Positions 1-13,500 of a DNA stretch of 64,000 nt are shown here, piece after piece. Within the stretch, counting starts at the first letter, position 1; every line of letters starts with the position of its first letter. A program made the translations under genes and the position numbers. Where the stretch lies: the NCBI GenBank assembly GCA_030490835.1, contig CM059971.1, forward strand, positions 72,682,224 through 72,746,223. The letters run 5' to 3'. This DNA is from Annona cherimola. Its lineage: Eukaryota; Streptophyta; Magnoliopsida; Magnoliales; Annonaceae. A model generated the notes under the pieces. It did no database searches, had not been told where the DNA came from, and saw only the letters and a program-made list of their open reading frames with translations.

Positions 1-527
1 TAAACATGTTTGGGAAATACTTCTATAGCGTTGATAACACCAAAAATTTCTGTATTGCCGCCCTATTTCAAGCCTGCCTTACGATGAAATCAGAATTCAA
101 TCCACCCATTACATTTAGAATTACTTTTTTTTTAATTGAAAGATTAACTTTTATTCAAATCAAATATTTGCATAGGCTCATTCACTAAAAGTTAAAAAAC
201 GTAAAATCAATATAATATAACGTTTGTAAGAGAGATTTCAATACAATCGATTGTATATATGGTGCAATCGGCTGAATTTTTATTTTTAATATTTTTTTTT
301 TTTACAAAATCTAAGCAATTCATCATATTTTACTCTATTAATATTTGCATGATATGAAAAATCATGTTATTCAGATTTGCCTATAATCATAGCGTAATTG
401 TATTTTTTAAATTATTTATTATAAAATTTTTAGTTCTCTTGATTTTTTGTGTATAGGCTAAATAAATAATTTTAAACGCAATAGATGGATTGGTGTAAAA
501 AAAAATTAAAAGTCAAATGGTTGTAAA
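1..527. other. AT-rich DNA without a recognised gene
   Basis: I see only AT-rich sequence with homopolymer runs and short chance open frames. No splice-bounded coding exon was found. If the gene ending at 3559 extends to the left of the window, this is probably one of its introns, but that is inference. Confidence 0.5.
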
Positions 528-1015
528 TATAAGTGCAACTTAGGTCAAGCAGGTCCAATTCGGAGTTGAACTTAACTTTATCCAATTTTCAAAAACTTTT
601 ACCCTATTCTATTTTAAGTTTGGTCGGCTCTAAATGTACTTTGTTCTATTTTTCAAGTTCCATTTGGTCCCATTTCAAGTTCTATCTTCATATTATATTT
701 GAAAATCATAATTCTAATATAAATTTTACTTAAAAACTTATAATCCATATAATAATGATATAATTTTAAATTGCATTTATTAGATATACTAAATAATAAA
801 TAGATTAAATAATTTTTTATATTTTAAAATATATACTTTATATCTTCAAAGATATAATATATTTCATAAAAAAATATTAAATATATATTCATAATTTGGG
901 TTGGTTTTTGGAACCTATCTTATCCTAAGTACATTGGATATTTTTTTATTTAGAACTTACCCTACGCTCTGGGTAGGAAATAACCCGCGGGTACCTCACC
1001 TGAGTTGCACCTCTA
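528..1015. mobile_element. Small hAT-type non-autonomous element with 8-bp TSD
   Basis: The left end reads TATAAGTGCAACTTAGG and the right end reads CCTGAGTTGCACCTCTA, which are imperfect inverted repeats. Both ends are flanked by the identical 8-mer gttgtaaa (520-527 and 1016-1023). Eight-base duplications are the hallmark of hAT transposition. The element is 488 bp, AT-rich inside and has no transposase. Its subterminal sequence (near 950-1000) carries the ACCC/GGGTACC-type motifs found in the other TAGGGGTG elements of this window. Confidence 0.7.
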
Positions 1016-1023
1016 GTTGTAAA

Positions 1024-1476
1024 ATGCAGCTAATTGTATTAAATGGATTATAGTTGAAATTTTATAACCCGTTTAGTAATTCATTTAGTACATTTAACTT
1101 GTTCAATACATTAAAGTTTTATATATATAAATATAAACCCTTTGGTTATTTTCTCTCATTAAGTCTTCCTTCAGCTACCTAATTTTTATTTTTCAATTGC
1201 TGCCTTTATTCAATTTCCCCACTATTGCATTATTTCTATTTACTCTGAGTCGAAAATATCCTCTTGTCTCTTTCCAAAATTATCGTTTATCAGAGTTTAG
1301 GCCTTCAAATCGTTTGCTATAAACCGATTAACAACTCATCAACTCATTTATTAAATGGGTTGTAAATTGGTTAGGGTCGAGGTTTTTTAAATGGGTTAAT
1401 AAACGAATTAGGGTTAAGATATTTTAAATGGATTAGGGTTAGGATTAAGCTCCAACCAAATCCGTTCACACCCCTA
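1024..1476. mobile_element. Truncated relative of the hAT-type element at 61339-61933
   Basis: The interior matches the 595-bp element at 61339-61933 over its central and right parts. Both contain the TTATTTTCTCTC / GTCTTCCT / CTACCTAATTTTT block, then repeats of ATGGGTTAATAAACG and AGATATTTTAAATGG, and both end near CACCCCTAG or CACTCCTAG. The left terminus is not recognisable, because the element at 528-1015 abuts it. No coding capacity was seen. Confidence 0.6.
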
Positions 1477-1723
1477 GATATAGTTATCTATTTTAGAGCT
1501 ATTAATTCAACATTTACGCCATCTAAGATTCCTATATAGATAAATGGGAATGCGTCTATAAAACATTTCTTCTATATAACTTCTTTCGTTTTTTAACATA
1601 TCGATACTTGATGGAAAATCTACTCAATATACTGTATTTAGTATCATTTTGAGTATCTTGAAACTCCTTTCATTTGTCTAATATTATCACACATAAGCCC
1701 CATTTACAAACGCCGTTGTCTAA

Positions 1724-1932
1724 ATGCACCCGGGTGCATTTTACCCTTTTTTGAATTTTTTTTTTTTGAAAATTTCACTGATTTTAAAAAATCAAAAATA
1801 AATATTTAAAAGTCTCCGAAATGGTAGAAATTGATATATGTTAAATACACATAGATTAACAGTTGTATAAAAAAAAATTTAAAAATTAAAAATAGATTTT
1901 TGCATTTGGGTGCACTGGATCCAGACTCATTT
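1724..1932. repeat. Partial copy of the GCACCCGGGTGCA foldback MITE family
   Basis: It starts with the palindrome GCACCCGGGTGCA and ends with a GGGTGCACTGG-type motif. Most of the left arm is missing. The right arm (AAATGGTAGAAATTGATA, then TTAAATACACATAGATTAAC) matches other copies at 25.5, 26.3, 27.6, 31.5, 31.8, 46.4 and 49.8 kb. Confidence 0.75.
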
Positions 1933-2665
1933 ACAAATGTGTAAAATCAATATAATAAAATAGTTTAATATTAAATATCTATTTTTAAGTTGTATTTTCA
2001 ACATCCAAACTATCTGAATATCTTTATTATGTGGATAAATAATTTTACAAAGTATTATTACATTCTAATTCATTTGCAAATAGATCTAAGCATTTCTTAT
2101 ATAAATATATGACCTAAGAACATATTTGATTTGGATGCAACTTGATCTCTGATCTCCTAACTAAGTAAATGATGTTAAATACAATGAGTTGATTGGTATT
2201 GACAACACGGAAGTTTTTCCCAATGTGTTTTGCATTATTTTGAAAGGTGTGGTCAGCTTATAGGATCCAATTGAAATAAGTTCTAATAGCTTAGTTAATA
2301 ATAATGTTAAATATAGAACTTAGTTTTTTCCATAAAACTTGAATATAGAAGTCTTACGGCAATAGAAGTACTTCCCTACATGATATACATTAATAATGGA
2401 GATAAAACAATACCTATACGTTTCAATTTTTTTTCAAAAAATAGAAATAATAAGAAGAAGAAGAAATCATGCAAGGTCATGGCTTGTGGTCAAAAGCCCC
2501 ATGTTAGGCTGATCAATCCAAGTTACTAAATTTGAACTTAGCTTATTCAATAAACCAACCTAAATTATAACCTGAAGCCAAGCTTGTAACATCAAAACTG
2601 AAGCACAACTACGAGCCTTGCTGAACCAATGCTTCTCCCATTTATCTTAGTGTTATTTGGTGCAG
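1933..2665. other. AT-rich, probably intronic sequence
   Basis: No coding exon was seen. The part up to about 2095 resembles repeat sequence found again near 7560-7720 and 23450-23600 (GTAAAATCAATATAATAAAA, and ACATTCTAATTCATTTGCA). It ends in the splice acceptor TTATTTGGTGCAG used by the exon starting at 2666. Confidence 0.4.
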
Positions 2666-3559
2666 ATCCTGCATATCTTCCACAGAAAAGTTCATCCTGA
2701 AAATTCTACTGCTACCAAGAAAATTGGCAAGCAGGAGAGCTACGTGGTTAAGGACAGCATACACTGTGATGCTGGAGGAGAAGATGGGGGAAGTAAGATG
2801 CTTCCTGAACATGATACCATAATAATTCCCCAAAGAGTCATTGGAAAAGATGGTGTTCGTCGCCGTGGCAACCACTTCAGCTCATCAGCCATCACACTCA
2901 GTGGTAGCGACTCTAATGGCAACCGGGAGTACTGGATTAAAACTGATGCAGACTGTAAGTTCACTACCAAATTCTCCTCTTTGCAGCCTCTTCATACAAT
3001 CGTACCTTTTCTTAGTAATGCATGACAAAGAAGTCCTTGAATTTGATAAGAGAGGAGGGGTTTGATTTGACTACTACCAAGTGCTAATTAGGCAATTATA
3101 TCTTGCAATTTGATTTTGGGAGGGCTAACGAATGTGGGGGAGTTGAGCAAACTAGGGGAAATCCTCCCTTGCATCATTTAACACTAATTATGCACATTCA
3201 CATGCTTCATTTTTGGGTCCTTAAACAAACTGGTTGGAGAGACTTGAGGTGGCCCAGAGGACATGTTGGTGGATCAAAGTATAAACATGGCAAGTGTCAT
3301 TCCAATATGTTGCAGGGGTGAGGGAATGTCCCTGACTACTTAGATCCACAAAAACTACAATTTATCAGCTTCAGCAAGTGCTTTTTTTAAATCTTTGCAC
3401 GCATACATACACCCACGCCTGCCGACCCAGTCAGCAGTAGAAGTGCAAACATTGTTCATGCCCAATTTCCATCCAAATCATTCATGTTTTAGGCACTACA
3501 TTTGCTCCTGTCTGACGGATGCTAATTTTGGTGATGTAGACCTTGTGTTGGAGCTATAG
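2666..3559 (+). CDS. Last two exons of an unrecognised plant gene (5' part outside the window)
   Basis: Two exons join cleanly. The first is 2666-2954, after acceptor TTTGGTGCAG and before the strong donor ACT|GTAAGT; an alternative acceptor TTCCACAG would start it at 2686. The second is a 20-nt terminal exon, 3540-3559, after GATGTAG. Splicing joins T with AC to give Tyr, and the protein ends in ...EYWIKTDADYLVLEL and a TAG stop. About 103 residues are visible. They are hydrophilic, with an acidic-glycine patch (DAGGEDGGSK), a basic GKDGVRRRGNH segment and a Ser-rich stretch. No domain is recognisable and there is no ATG near the front, so the start must lie upstream and out of view. The coherent frame, the good splice sites and the aromatic and hydrophobic C-terminus argue for a real gene. 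I do not know its function. It converges on ABCI11, whose stop is about 1 kb away. Confidence 0.6.
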
Positions 3560-4544
3560 AGGAAAGCTGTGGTTTGTCTGCTTATTGTGGTATGGCATCC
3601 TAGCATGCAGTGTGTTATATAAATTTCCTTTGGGTGTTTTCACTAGCTGTGTCTTATGAATGCCAAGTGTTATTTGCTTGTATTAAGTGGATGAAGCGAC
3701 CTCCAAGGAACAAATTTCTGTGCCTGAATGGTGCACATAGCTGATGAGTATTTTGGATACTAGAAGCGTGCAAGGCTGGCTGGCTCATTTGAAGAATTCA
3801 TCCATCCATCTTTGTCAGCGAGTAAACTTGGCAAATATAAGAGTAATGGGTAATAAGTATAGTGTTATAATGGTAGGCGACCCTACCAATATATCTTTCT
3901 CCTGTAATGGACACTTATCAACTTTATATAGATTTATCATGAGACTTATCTAATTGAAATCTGAGGTCCTTTTGTTTTCATAGACATTAATCTAGATATG
4001 AAATTATACTTGATCTGTTTTTAATGAAAAGACGAAGTGGTGATAAATGTTCACAGTTTCCTATACATAGTACACTGTACTTCAGTATCTATGACATCTT
4101 CATATAAACAATGGAATCCTGCTTTTACACTTACATGATACTCCATATTACATTAAGCCATCCTAGTCAGCAATATACCACTATTTAAGGTTAAATGTCC
4201 TACCTCCTAAAATCATGTCAGTGGTCAGGAATAGTTGTACATGTGAGAAATAACACCGACCCACAGAAATGACAGCATCCCACCATTTCCCAGCAAAAAT
4301 CCTGTCCGCGCTTCCCTTTCGAGTAACCAACTCATTCATGTGTAGTGTGTAGACCCATCATGAGAAGGATCACTCCCAGATTTCACCCTGGTTGAGATAT
4401 ACTAGATGTGACCAATTATTGCAATAGTGAATATGGGAAAAGTTGTAGGACATCTACGACAAACATGAACCAATAGATATAGCATTGAACATTGGAAATT
4501 TTCTCCCTACACAAGAAACAATTGAGAGAGGCAGCCCACAACTG
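3560..4544. other. Convergent intergenic region with likely 3' UTRs
   Basis: This stretch holds the presumed 3' UTR of the plus-strand gene ending at 3559 and of the minus-strand ABCI11 gene ending at 4545. It is less AT-rich than the surrounding repeats. No further coding exon or clear terminator motif was found. Confidence 0.4.
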
Positions 4545-7500
4545 TTAAAGTGGTAGAGGCTCCTCTCTTAGAAAACCCCCCATTTCCATTCTCCATGACC
4601 GATCTACCAGAAGTGACAATTCCCTGAGAAGTTGGATGACCTTGATTAGTAAGAATTAAGAATTCACAACAGCCAAAATAAAATATTAAAAATAGTGATA
4701 AAAAAAAAAAAAAACCTACCACAGGAGGCCAATGAATAAGCAACCCTATAAATGTAGGGGTGCGCATGGGATGGGATGGAACCCAACCCAATCCAATTCT
4801 AATCAGTTTTCATCCCAACCCAACCCTAACCCAATTCATTCTAACCCAACTCAACCCAACTATACTATGAACGCACTTTTCAACCTAATTTGACATTATT
4901 ATGAACAAATTCAAAACTTTTTCAACAAAATTGCTTGGTGCATAAACAATTCCCAAGCAGGAGTGCAACTTGATACCGGGCCAGCCCAACCTGAACCCAA
5001 CTTGCCGCAATTATAAACAAATTCAAAAAATGTCCAACGAAATTTTGCTTACATATACTAAAAACATTTTTAATAAAATAGAAAAAAGATTTTACTTTTT
5101 AAATGATGTGGCCATTATTTTTATTTTCAACTGGTATTTTCTTTTCTTTTCTTTTTTTACCTATACGAAATTTGAATATTAAGAAAACTGTAGCAAAATG
5201 AAGGGTTTATGCAAAGTAGAAATTATAGTTTTACATTTGTGCACGTAAATTAAATTATAAGTTTTTATAAAATTTCTAAATAGAAAAAGCAAATGAAACT
5301 ACATATTTTTTTTTATAAAAACAGACATACAAACTAGGAGTGCAAGTTACATGGGTCTTGCTTGACTCAAACCAGGTCAAGGCAGACCGATAACAGGTTT
5401 TCTTATGATAGTTGGATTATGGTAAGAGGGTATTAAAAATTGGGTCGGGTTGGTACATATTTGAATTGAATTAGGTTGCCCCTACAAGCCATGTATAAAC
5501 AAATTCAACACTAATTTCTTTATTTAGATTGCAAAAATATATGTCAACTCCTTAATTTTTATACATAATGTGAATAAAAATCATGTCTATTTTTTTACAA
5601 TCCTTTTACCAAAAAAAAATCATGATTGTGGTTACATCTATTAAACATAAAGCTATTTTGCATGGGAACCAATAGACATATTATATATATAATTATATAA
5701 TTATTACACATACCATTTTATTTAATTAAAATTATATTTATAAATTGACTTTAAAATATATGCATAGTTATAAGTTAGTACCTTGCATATACTAAAAAAC
5801 ATTTTCAATAAAAAATCATAAACGATGTGTTAATTATTTTTATTTTCAGTTAAATATTTTCTTTTTTTGTTTACCTATTTGGAACTAGAAGATTATTTTT
5901 AAATTCTCAATAAAAGAAAAACAGCGGCAAGTGCATAAAGCTTGTTACGCTGCCAGAGTACGGAGTATGGTACTCCATCACGTTCCTCCCAAACCCAACC
6001 GTAGCCATGGCTGTTGCTGCCCAACCCACCTAATCTGCTATGGAAAAACAGCATCTTCAGTGAAATCTATGCAGAAAAATTGGTACTACCTTCAAATTTG
6101 CAGCCAACCTTCTCCATAGCTGATGCCCCTAAATCCACCATGGAGTTCGGCGCCAAAACAACCACCATAAATCAGCAGCAATCTGTAGCAAGTTGTGTCA
6201 CCCGTCATCTCAAACCCAACGCCCTTCTTCCATCGAATTGGCAAGTTATAATCCAACACTAGCAATTGCTTGTCGCAAGAAACCGTCGCCCAAATTCATC
6301 AGCTTGTAACGCAAATTTTGTTTGCTCTCTCACGCAGGTTTTAGGTTTTTAAAACAGGTTCGTTAAGTTCTGTAAAGTGGGTTGGCACAACCCAACTGTT
6401 ACAACCAAATCCAGTTTCTTCTACCCATTTTCCAATCCAACCCAACCCTAGCCCGGTTTAAATGGGTTGGGTTCAATGGGTGGGTTCTGGGTTGACCCCA
6501 ACCCATGTGCACCCCTATGCAAATGACAGGATTACAACTCATAAAATTTTAATAGAAAATAGCAGCTGCCCTCAGGTGTCCACCCAGTGGGAAGTGTTCT
6601 GTTCCACTCAACAATGGCTTATGAAGTATTCAGATGATCCAAGTCACATTAATAACAGTATTGAGAGGGTAGTGATATAGATGCCAAGTCTACTGACCAA
6701 CATCGACAATGCCTGGAAATCAGGTCAAAGCACTGAATGAAATCTCAAGCATTTCTTCCTCTGTTAAAATTTTCACAAGTAGAAAATACCAGCCAGTTTT
6801 CAGAGATTAGATTTGTAGTCCCGTAAAACCTAAAATTAACATCTGGCGTTCAATTTTTCATCATGTTTTCAAGCACCACTACATTTCGCTATGTTTCCTA
6901 ATATGAGTGAAAATAGCACAATTTCCACATAAGTATTGGTGATTACAGTAAGCAAGACAACATTTATTGGGCATACGTTCCAGAATCCGAAATTTTTAAC
7001 TGGAATTCAGATGCATTCAATACGCCATCGCTTAAGCCAGATTACTTCTAATTTGACTAAACCTATGTCTGCAACAACCAGGTTAAAACATAAACCGAAA
7101 TCTATTAAGAGGTCCGCTACGTATGATCATTTAATTTCTTTCTTTACCTTTTATTCTTCCTAAGGATAGAAATCTGCCATGTTAACTTTGTTATGAGAAT
7201 AATTAAACACAGCAGGGAGATTGATGAGGATGTTTTATGCTCTTGAGGAAATGGTGGCACATCTTAGGTATCATGCAAATTGTCTTCTAACAATCAAACT
7301 AGAAGAAAGACAAATGAATCAGACACAGTCAGTGGTAGTTAATGCAGTAGCCTGATCGGCACTTCAGTAGCAACATGTTCATAAGATGAGTTTAACTAAG
7401 GGATCAAGTTCCATGAAATGGTTCCACAGAAATGAATTCATAAAACCTCTGTCAGGGCCCACCTTAATGATTATAAGAAATTCACTGTCTACTACATTTA

Positions 7501-10500
7501 AAATTGTTCAATTAAGTAACCAAGTTTCATATGACCAGATATTTGCGTGGGCCTCATCTGATAAAAGTGTAAAATCAGCGTAACAAAATTTTTTGATTTA
7601 TATATTAATTACAAAACTATTAATTCAACAATTATACTGTCTAAAACATTATTCCTAATTAGATAAATGATTTTATAAATTATTATAACATTCTAATGCA
7701 TCTATGAATGGATCTAAGTATTTTCAAATTTTATAAATGATCATATTTTTAAGTTGGTATGGCCCACCCAAAACTATAATTGAAATGATTTTTTGCACGA
7801 TGATAAAAAAAATGTTGTTAAACAAAATGATTGAATTAGATTTTGATTTAATCATTAATGTGGGCCCAAACAAAAAGGTTCCATGAATTCATTTTCATGG
7901 AACCCATTCCATAGAATTTAAACCCTTAAGTGAGCATGCTGAGGTAGTAGATAAGAAGTAGCTAATGAAATATACAATCAAGACAACAATTTGATGAAAT
8001 CTCAACTTAATAAAAAGAGAAAAAGGAAACCTTTGTATTTTAGTCAGATCCAATAGAGACCACCAGGTGCATTTTAGAAGTTAAATCTAGTTGAAATACA
8101 CTAGAAAACTTGGTTAGGCCAAAAAGGAGATGAAGTGTGGTGGTTAGAAGAGATGAAGACATGCAGAGTAGGCACATGATCTAGAATGGACAAGACTACC
8201 TAGATGATACTGGCATGGGAAAAACTGAAACGGCCAATGTGATATAAATGTTTGCAACCACATATACACAAAAAAAACTGCAACAGTAACACACTGGAAA
8301 TTATGCTTAAGCCTAATTGTTGTTGGTACTAAGAACTATCATTTGATATGTAAAAAGAACTGATCAGTGATTAGACTCACTTTAGGTCGTGGCTCACAAC
8401 GAGTATGGTTAGCTCCTTCTTTAAATTCTTTAGCAACTTTGTTACATCAACTCGAGATTTCCAATCTGCACTCAAAACATCAAGGTAGCACAAAATTATA
8501 ATGAGACTGATGTTACTGTTGTTTTGATTTCATTAATTTTCAGTGGGAGTTGTCTGTTTGGTTTGAAATGAAAATTTACAGTGAAAAAAGATACAGATGA
8601 GAAATGACATAATTTTGGCTATACAGTAAATAATGACGAAATGGATAGATGGTGAAAATAATATCATTGATCATAGAAAATATAGGTGACAACGCAGAAA
8701 AGTATAGTGCAACAAAGATACAGATCAAATCGCATAAAGAAGAGGAATAGCAATTTTACATTTAAAGAAGTTTATAATAACATAGAAATAAAATGGAAAC
8801 CAGTAGCCGCAAACGCGAATGACATGTCATCATCCTTGAGTAACTCAATTCTGTGGCTTCGAAAATAACATGCAGTATTCAGATTTGAATAACAATCTGG
8901 TTGCATCTGGACCCAGAAAATTGAATTCCAAACATACAAACTAAAACATGGGGAAGAAAAGGAACAATATTTGATAATGACGTATCTGCACCTGAATACC
9001 AATCATCTTGCCCAATACCTCAACTGTGGCTTTCTTTGAGGAACTTAATTCTGTGACTTCAAAAATGACATGCAGTAGTCACATACTGTGAATAACAACT
9101 TGGTTGCATCTGGACCCAGAAAACTGAATTGCAAACATGCTTACCAAAAAAGAGAGGAAGGCAATATTGATATTTGAACATGATGTGACATCACCTGAAC
9201 ACTTCTTGCCCAATACCTCAACTGGGGCTTATTTTATCTTGTGCTGTGGCACATGTAATTAATATGAGGTTTGCAATGAGAATTGTAAATTTGATTGCTT
9301 CCAACTCATTGATGCTCAATCAAGAGCGCATCTAATCATCTATAAGCAGACTTGATATGGAAAAAAAGAATGTAACATAAAAATGCCTTTCGGACTACGC
9401 ATTACTATTGACAAAATGGGAAGCTAGGAGGCTAATTGGTTAGTTCAAGGGCTGAAAGTGGAGTTCAATGGTACATCGAGTAAAATGATAAGCAAAAAGT
9501 TTTGCTTAAAGAAATCATCAGCAGTGGCAGAATAATACCGGGGGAAAATCATCGACAATGACGTTAGCCAGGAAAACACAGCATAAGTGGAATGGGAAGT
9601 ATAAGATATTACAACAGACGTTATTGTCACAATTCCTTGGTCCATTGCCAAGAAGGTGTTCCAATTTCAAAAAGAGGACCTCCATTTCCACTGCTTTTCA
9701 CTTTTTCTATAAAAAGGATTTGTCATTTTCGGGTGATTTTCTACGCTAACTATTAACGACGGTTATCCAACAAAAAAACTTCCCCAATGAAAACCTTTTG
9801 AAAAGTGAAGTTGTTGAACTTTGAGAGTAAATGCATACAGAAATAGAAATCATGTATCTGCTTACATACCAAGGCCAGCAAGAGGCTCGTCTAGTAGCAA
9901 CAAATCTGGCTTTTGAACCTGAAAATGAAGTACTAGATTAATGTGGTAAATAGACAAAATCAACAAAGATCAGCTGAATGCAACCTGCTCAAGGGGTAAA
10001 AAAGTAACATTGAAAATTTTATGAATAATATAACCCTCACCAATTGAATAGCCAATGCAAGACGCCTCTTGAAGCCACCACTTAGAGAATGTGGATCTTG
10101 ATCCAAGGAGATCCCATCCAAGCCAACCTACAGGTCAGTACATACAGAGGCAAATGAGTGCAGCAAGTAAACATCAATGAAACACTTTAAAAGCCAGAGA
10201 ATCTTAGCAAGTTTGTTGATAAGTTTTCGTTCATAATCTTATTCTTGATGATGCAGCTGCCCTGGTTGTATTTAAAAATTTGTCGTGGTTGCCTAAAATA
10301 AAGGGGAGAATATGAAAGTTCCTTCAAAGAAGGAGACTACATGGACATTTAGATGATGTGGATAGGATCAAATCAGGGATAACTGGGTGAAGAACTGCGA
10401 CACCAATGGTTTGGTAACCTCGTCTTCTATCATTCATTTCATGGCATCTTTGAAGAGAGAGACAATGTTCGTCTAACCAATAGATGCATCTAGACAGTCA

Positions 10501-13500
10501 GAAGAAACACAAGCGAAAAGACAAAGACCAACTTGCAAAAAGGATGACATTTATTGGACTGAGCAAAACCAGAAGACAATCATTTTGTGGTTACTAGGAT
10601 ACATCTCATGGTCAAATAGATATGGTCTGATGCCTTCTGGTTACAGACACAAAAGAACAATCCCATAGACAATTTCTCTTTAGTTGAGGCCACAACATGA
10701 TTGTTACCAACTCAGCCCACAGCCCAACAATTTAGCCTCCCTCAACTTTCATCCATATGGGTGCACAACGAGTTCTACGCCTCGCATGGAAAGTGAAGTC
10801 AATGAATCTTTATCATACTGTATATTTGGATCATCCCACTCGTACAAACAATTCCATGGTTATAAAGAGCCCCTAGGTCAACGAGAACAATGATATTTAG
10901 AAATCTTCACAGCATTTGTTCAATGATAACATATGATATTTTTATATTTTTAAATTCCAATGTTGTTCTGTATCTTGGTTACTTGAGATGCTTGCACACG
11001 GTTCATATTTGTTTCTAGAATTCATTACATCTGGGCTTTTAATGAAATCTAAATTGTACTCAATCTATGATTGGATTTTATTAAATTTTAAGCTTTATAT
11101 TTTTCATTTTCTATTTTACTTAAGAAAGCAAATACCAACATTTCTCAGGCTTTCTCGCTAATTTAGCAGTAAAGAGGACACTGAACAAAATAGGATAGTA
11201 GCACTGGAACTTCTCAATGCCATTCAAATATTTGAGTCACCATCACCTTCAAGAAGGAAGTTAGGAAAATTCTCATCCTACCATTTATTGACGAATAAGA
11301 GAATTTTATAAATATTCATAACAAATCTTATAAAGGACTGTGAAATATGTGTCACATGTGCACAATAGAAACTGTCCAAAATAACTTATTGTGCCCAAAC
11401 AAATCTGAAGCCCAAAAGTATAATCTTTTTTTCTTTTTTTTTTTGATTGGTGAAGCCCAAAAGTATAATCAAATAAAATAAATAACTCATAATTCTTCTA
11501 GATGAAATTGCTGAAAGATTAGGCTCGATTAATTGAACAGCGTCAAATGATCTACATGATGAAAACAACCTTGACCCCTTTTTGACAATTTTTTTCTTAA
11601 AAAGAAAAAATCAATGCAAAAGACCTAAATTATGCATAGATATAATTCACAAATTTCAAATAGGTAACGTGTAGCCAATTTCAATGGCTATCCTCAACCA
11701 ATATTGATCCATAGTTGCTTGATGATGTTTACGGAGTAATACTAATAACCATTATGGCATCGATATTAGCAGAATACTATATTGGTAAATGCTGTCTGGG
11801 TTAAGCATGGCCAGCGGTACTTGGCCCCTTCCAAATTTCTCTGACTCTTTTACTACTCTGTAAATACCCCAAGGTATCATATAAATCAAGAGATCAAAAC
11901 CAGTATTCGGGTACACATGCCGTCAAAATAACATTGTGAATTCCAAAGATTGATTAATCCAGATTGTGGAAATGGACAGAATGAAACAAGAACCAATAAC
12001 TGATTGTGCAAAAAGAGTGCTAAAGATGAGAATCAGAGTCTTCTGAATAATAGTTCAAGTACCGAATGAAAAGCTGACTGAAGCTGCAAAGCAAGTTGAT
12101 CTTTCAATAGAGTTCCTAAGGCTTGCCTAGGCCAACCAAATGTAACTTCTTCAAGAACATTGTTGGTCAAGAAATACCTACCATACAAAAGGTCAGGAAC
12201 TTGGAGACCAATAAGATGACTGAGCAAATAAATTAGGATGAAAAGCCCAGCACAAGCTCCCCTCCCCCCCAAACCAAAACAAAAATGCAAAGACAGCTGA
12301 ATATTATCAATGTCACAAATTGATGGATAAAAACCATAAGATGCAACTCAACAACAACAAAATCAGTGCAACCAGTTTGAAGATTGAAGCACACAATATT
12401 CAAGGCAGTGTTGAACAGAAAATAGAAGAAGAAATGATGCTCAGTAAATTTCAATAGCTCTCTAGTCAACAGAAGCAATCACAAAACAATCACAAAACCC
12501 TTCTTAAAGCTTCTGAGAATGGAAAGATTGCTAATTGAAATTTTCACCTTCAGAAAATTTTGGTTTCAACTTTCATGTGTGAAGGGATAATTAGTAGGCA
12601 CTATTTATGAAACTCTTGAAGCATCCCAAGATTCCAAATCCAGCAAGAGTTCTAAATCTAATAATAGGTACACGAAATCCCAATATGATTTAAATTTATA
12701 AACAGCTGTGAAATTGAACAAAATGAAACAAATAGAAAGTGGGCTCATCCTGGTTTCTCTGAAATACAGGTTAAAGATTACGCACATGTAGGATGGGATC
12801 CAGAACCATTACAGCATCAGAAAGTGTAGCAACACTGTTGGCAGCTTGATAGAAATGAACAACTCACAATGCATGCCATACCTCTCAGGAAACTGAAAGA
12901 CAAGTCCAACCCTTTCTGATGATAATATTTCAGGAGAACCAGTTGGGTGACCATCATTTCCATATCTTTGGATATAAATTGACCCAGACGTTGGTTTGGA
13001 CAGTCCAGCAAGAAGCTAAGGAAAAGACAAGAAAAGAGTAAAGATGAACACTCATAGTCAAGCACCTATAGAGATGGAAACTCAATTTTTATATTTGATA
13101 AAATTCTATCATCCCCAAATTGAGTATATCATACTATCCATGGGTCTCAGTTAATCTGTTTGAACATACAAAACATGTTGGCTTTTAAAAGAATTTCAGC
13201 ATTAAGACCATCCCGTGAATGGATTATGGCAAGCTCGAGATGGGGAAACCATAGCCTCACGATTGTGACTACACAACCTGCGACTAGACAACAGAAAGAT
13301 GAATAAGAGAAATGCAGAAGCCAACGTTCAATTGCAAAGAAGGCTGACACTGACATTCCACCATTCAATCATTATGTGAACAGTTGGGTCCCCTAAACAC
13401 AGATCACAAGGTTCTGCAAACCCAGGATACCTACACATATTTGAGACCAGATATAACACAATTCTCCAGAAAGACATACCTGCAAGAGTGTGGTTTTACC

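Noticed and set aside
12033..13368. Several minus-strand frames of 73-85 aa around ABCI11 exons 5 and 6
   Set aside because: They are intron read-through or out of frame with the real exons at 13015-12882 and 12177-12063.
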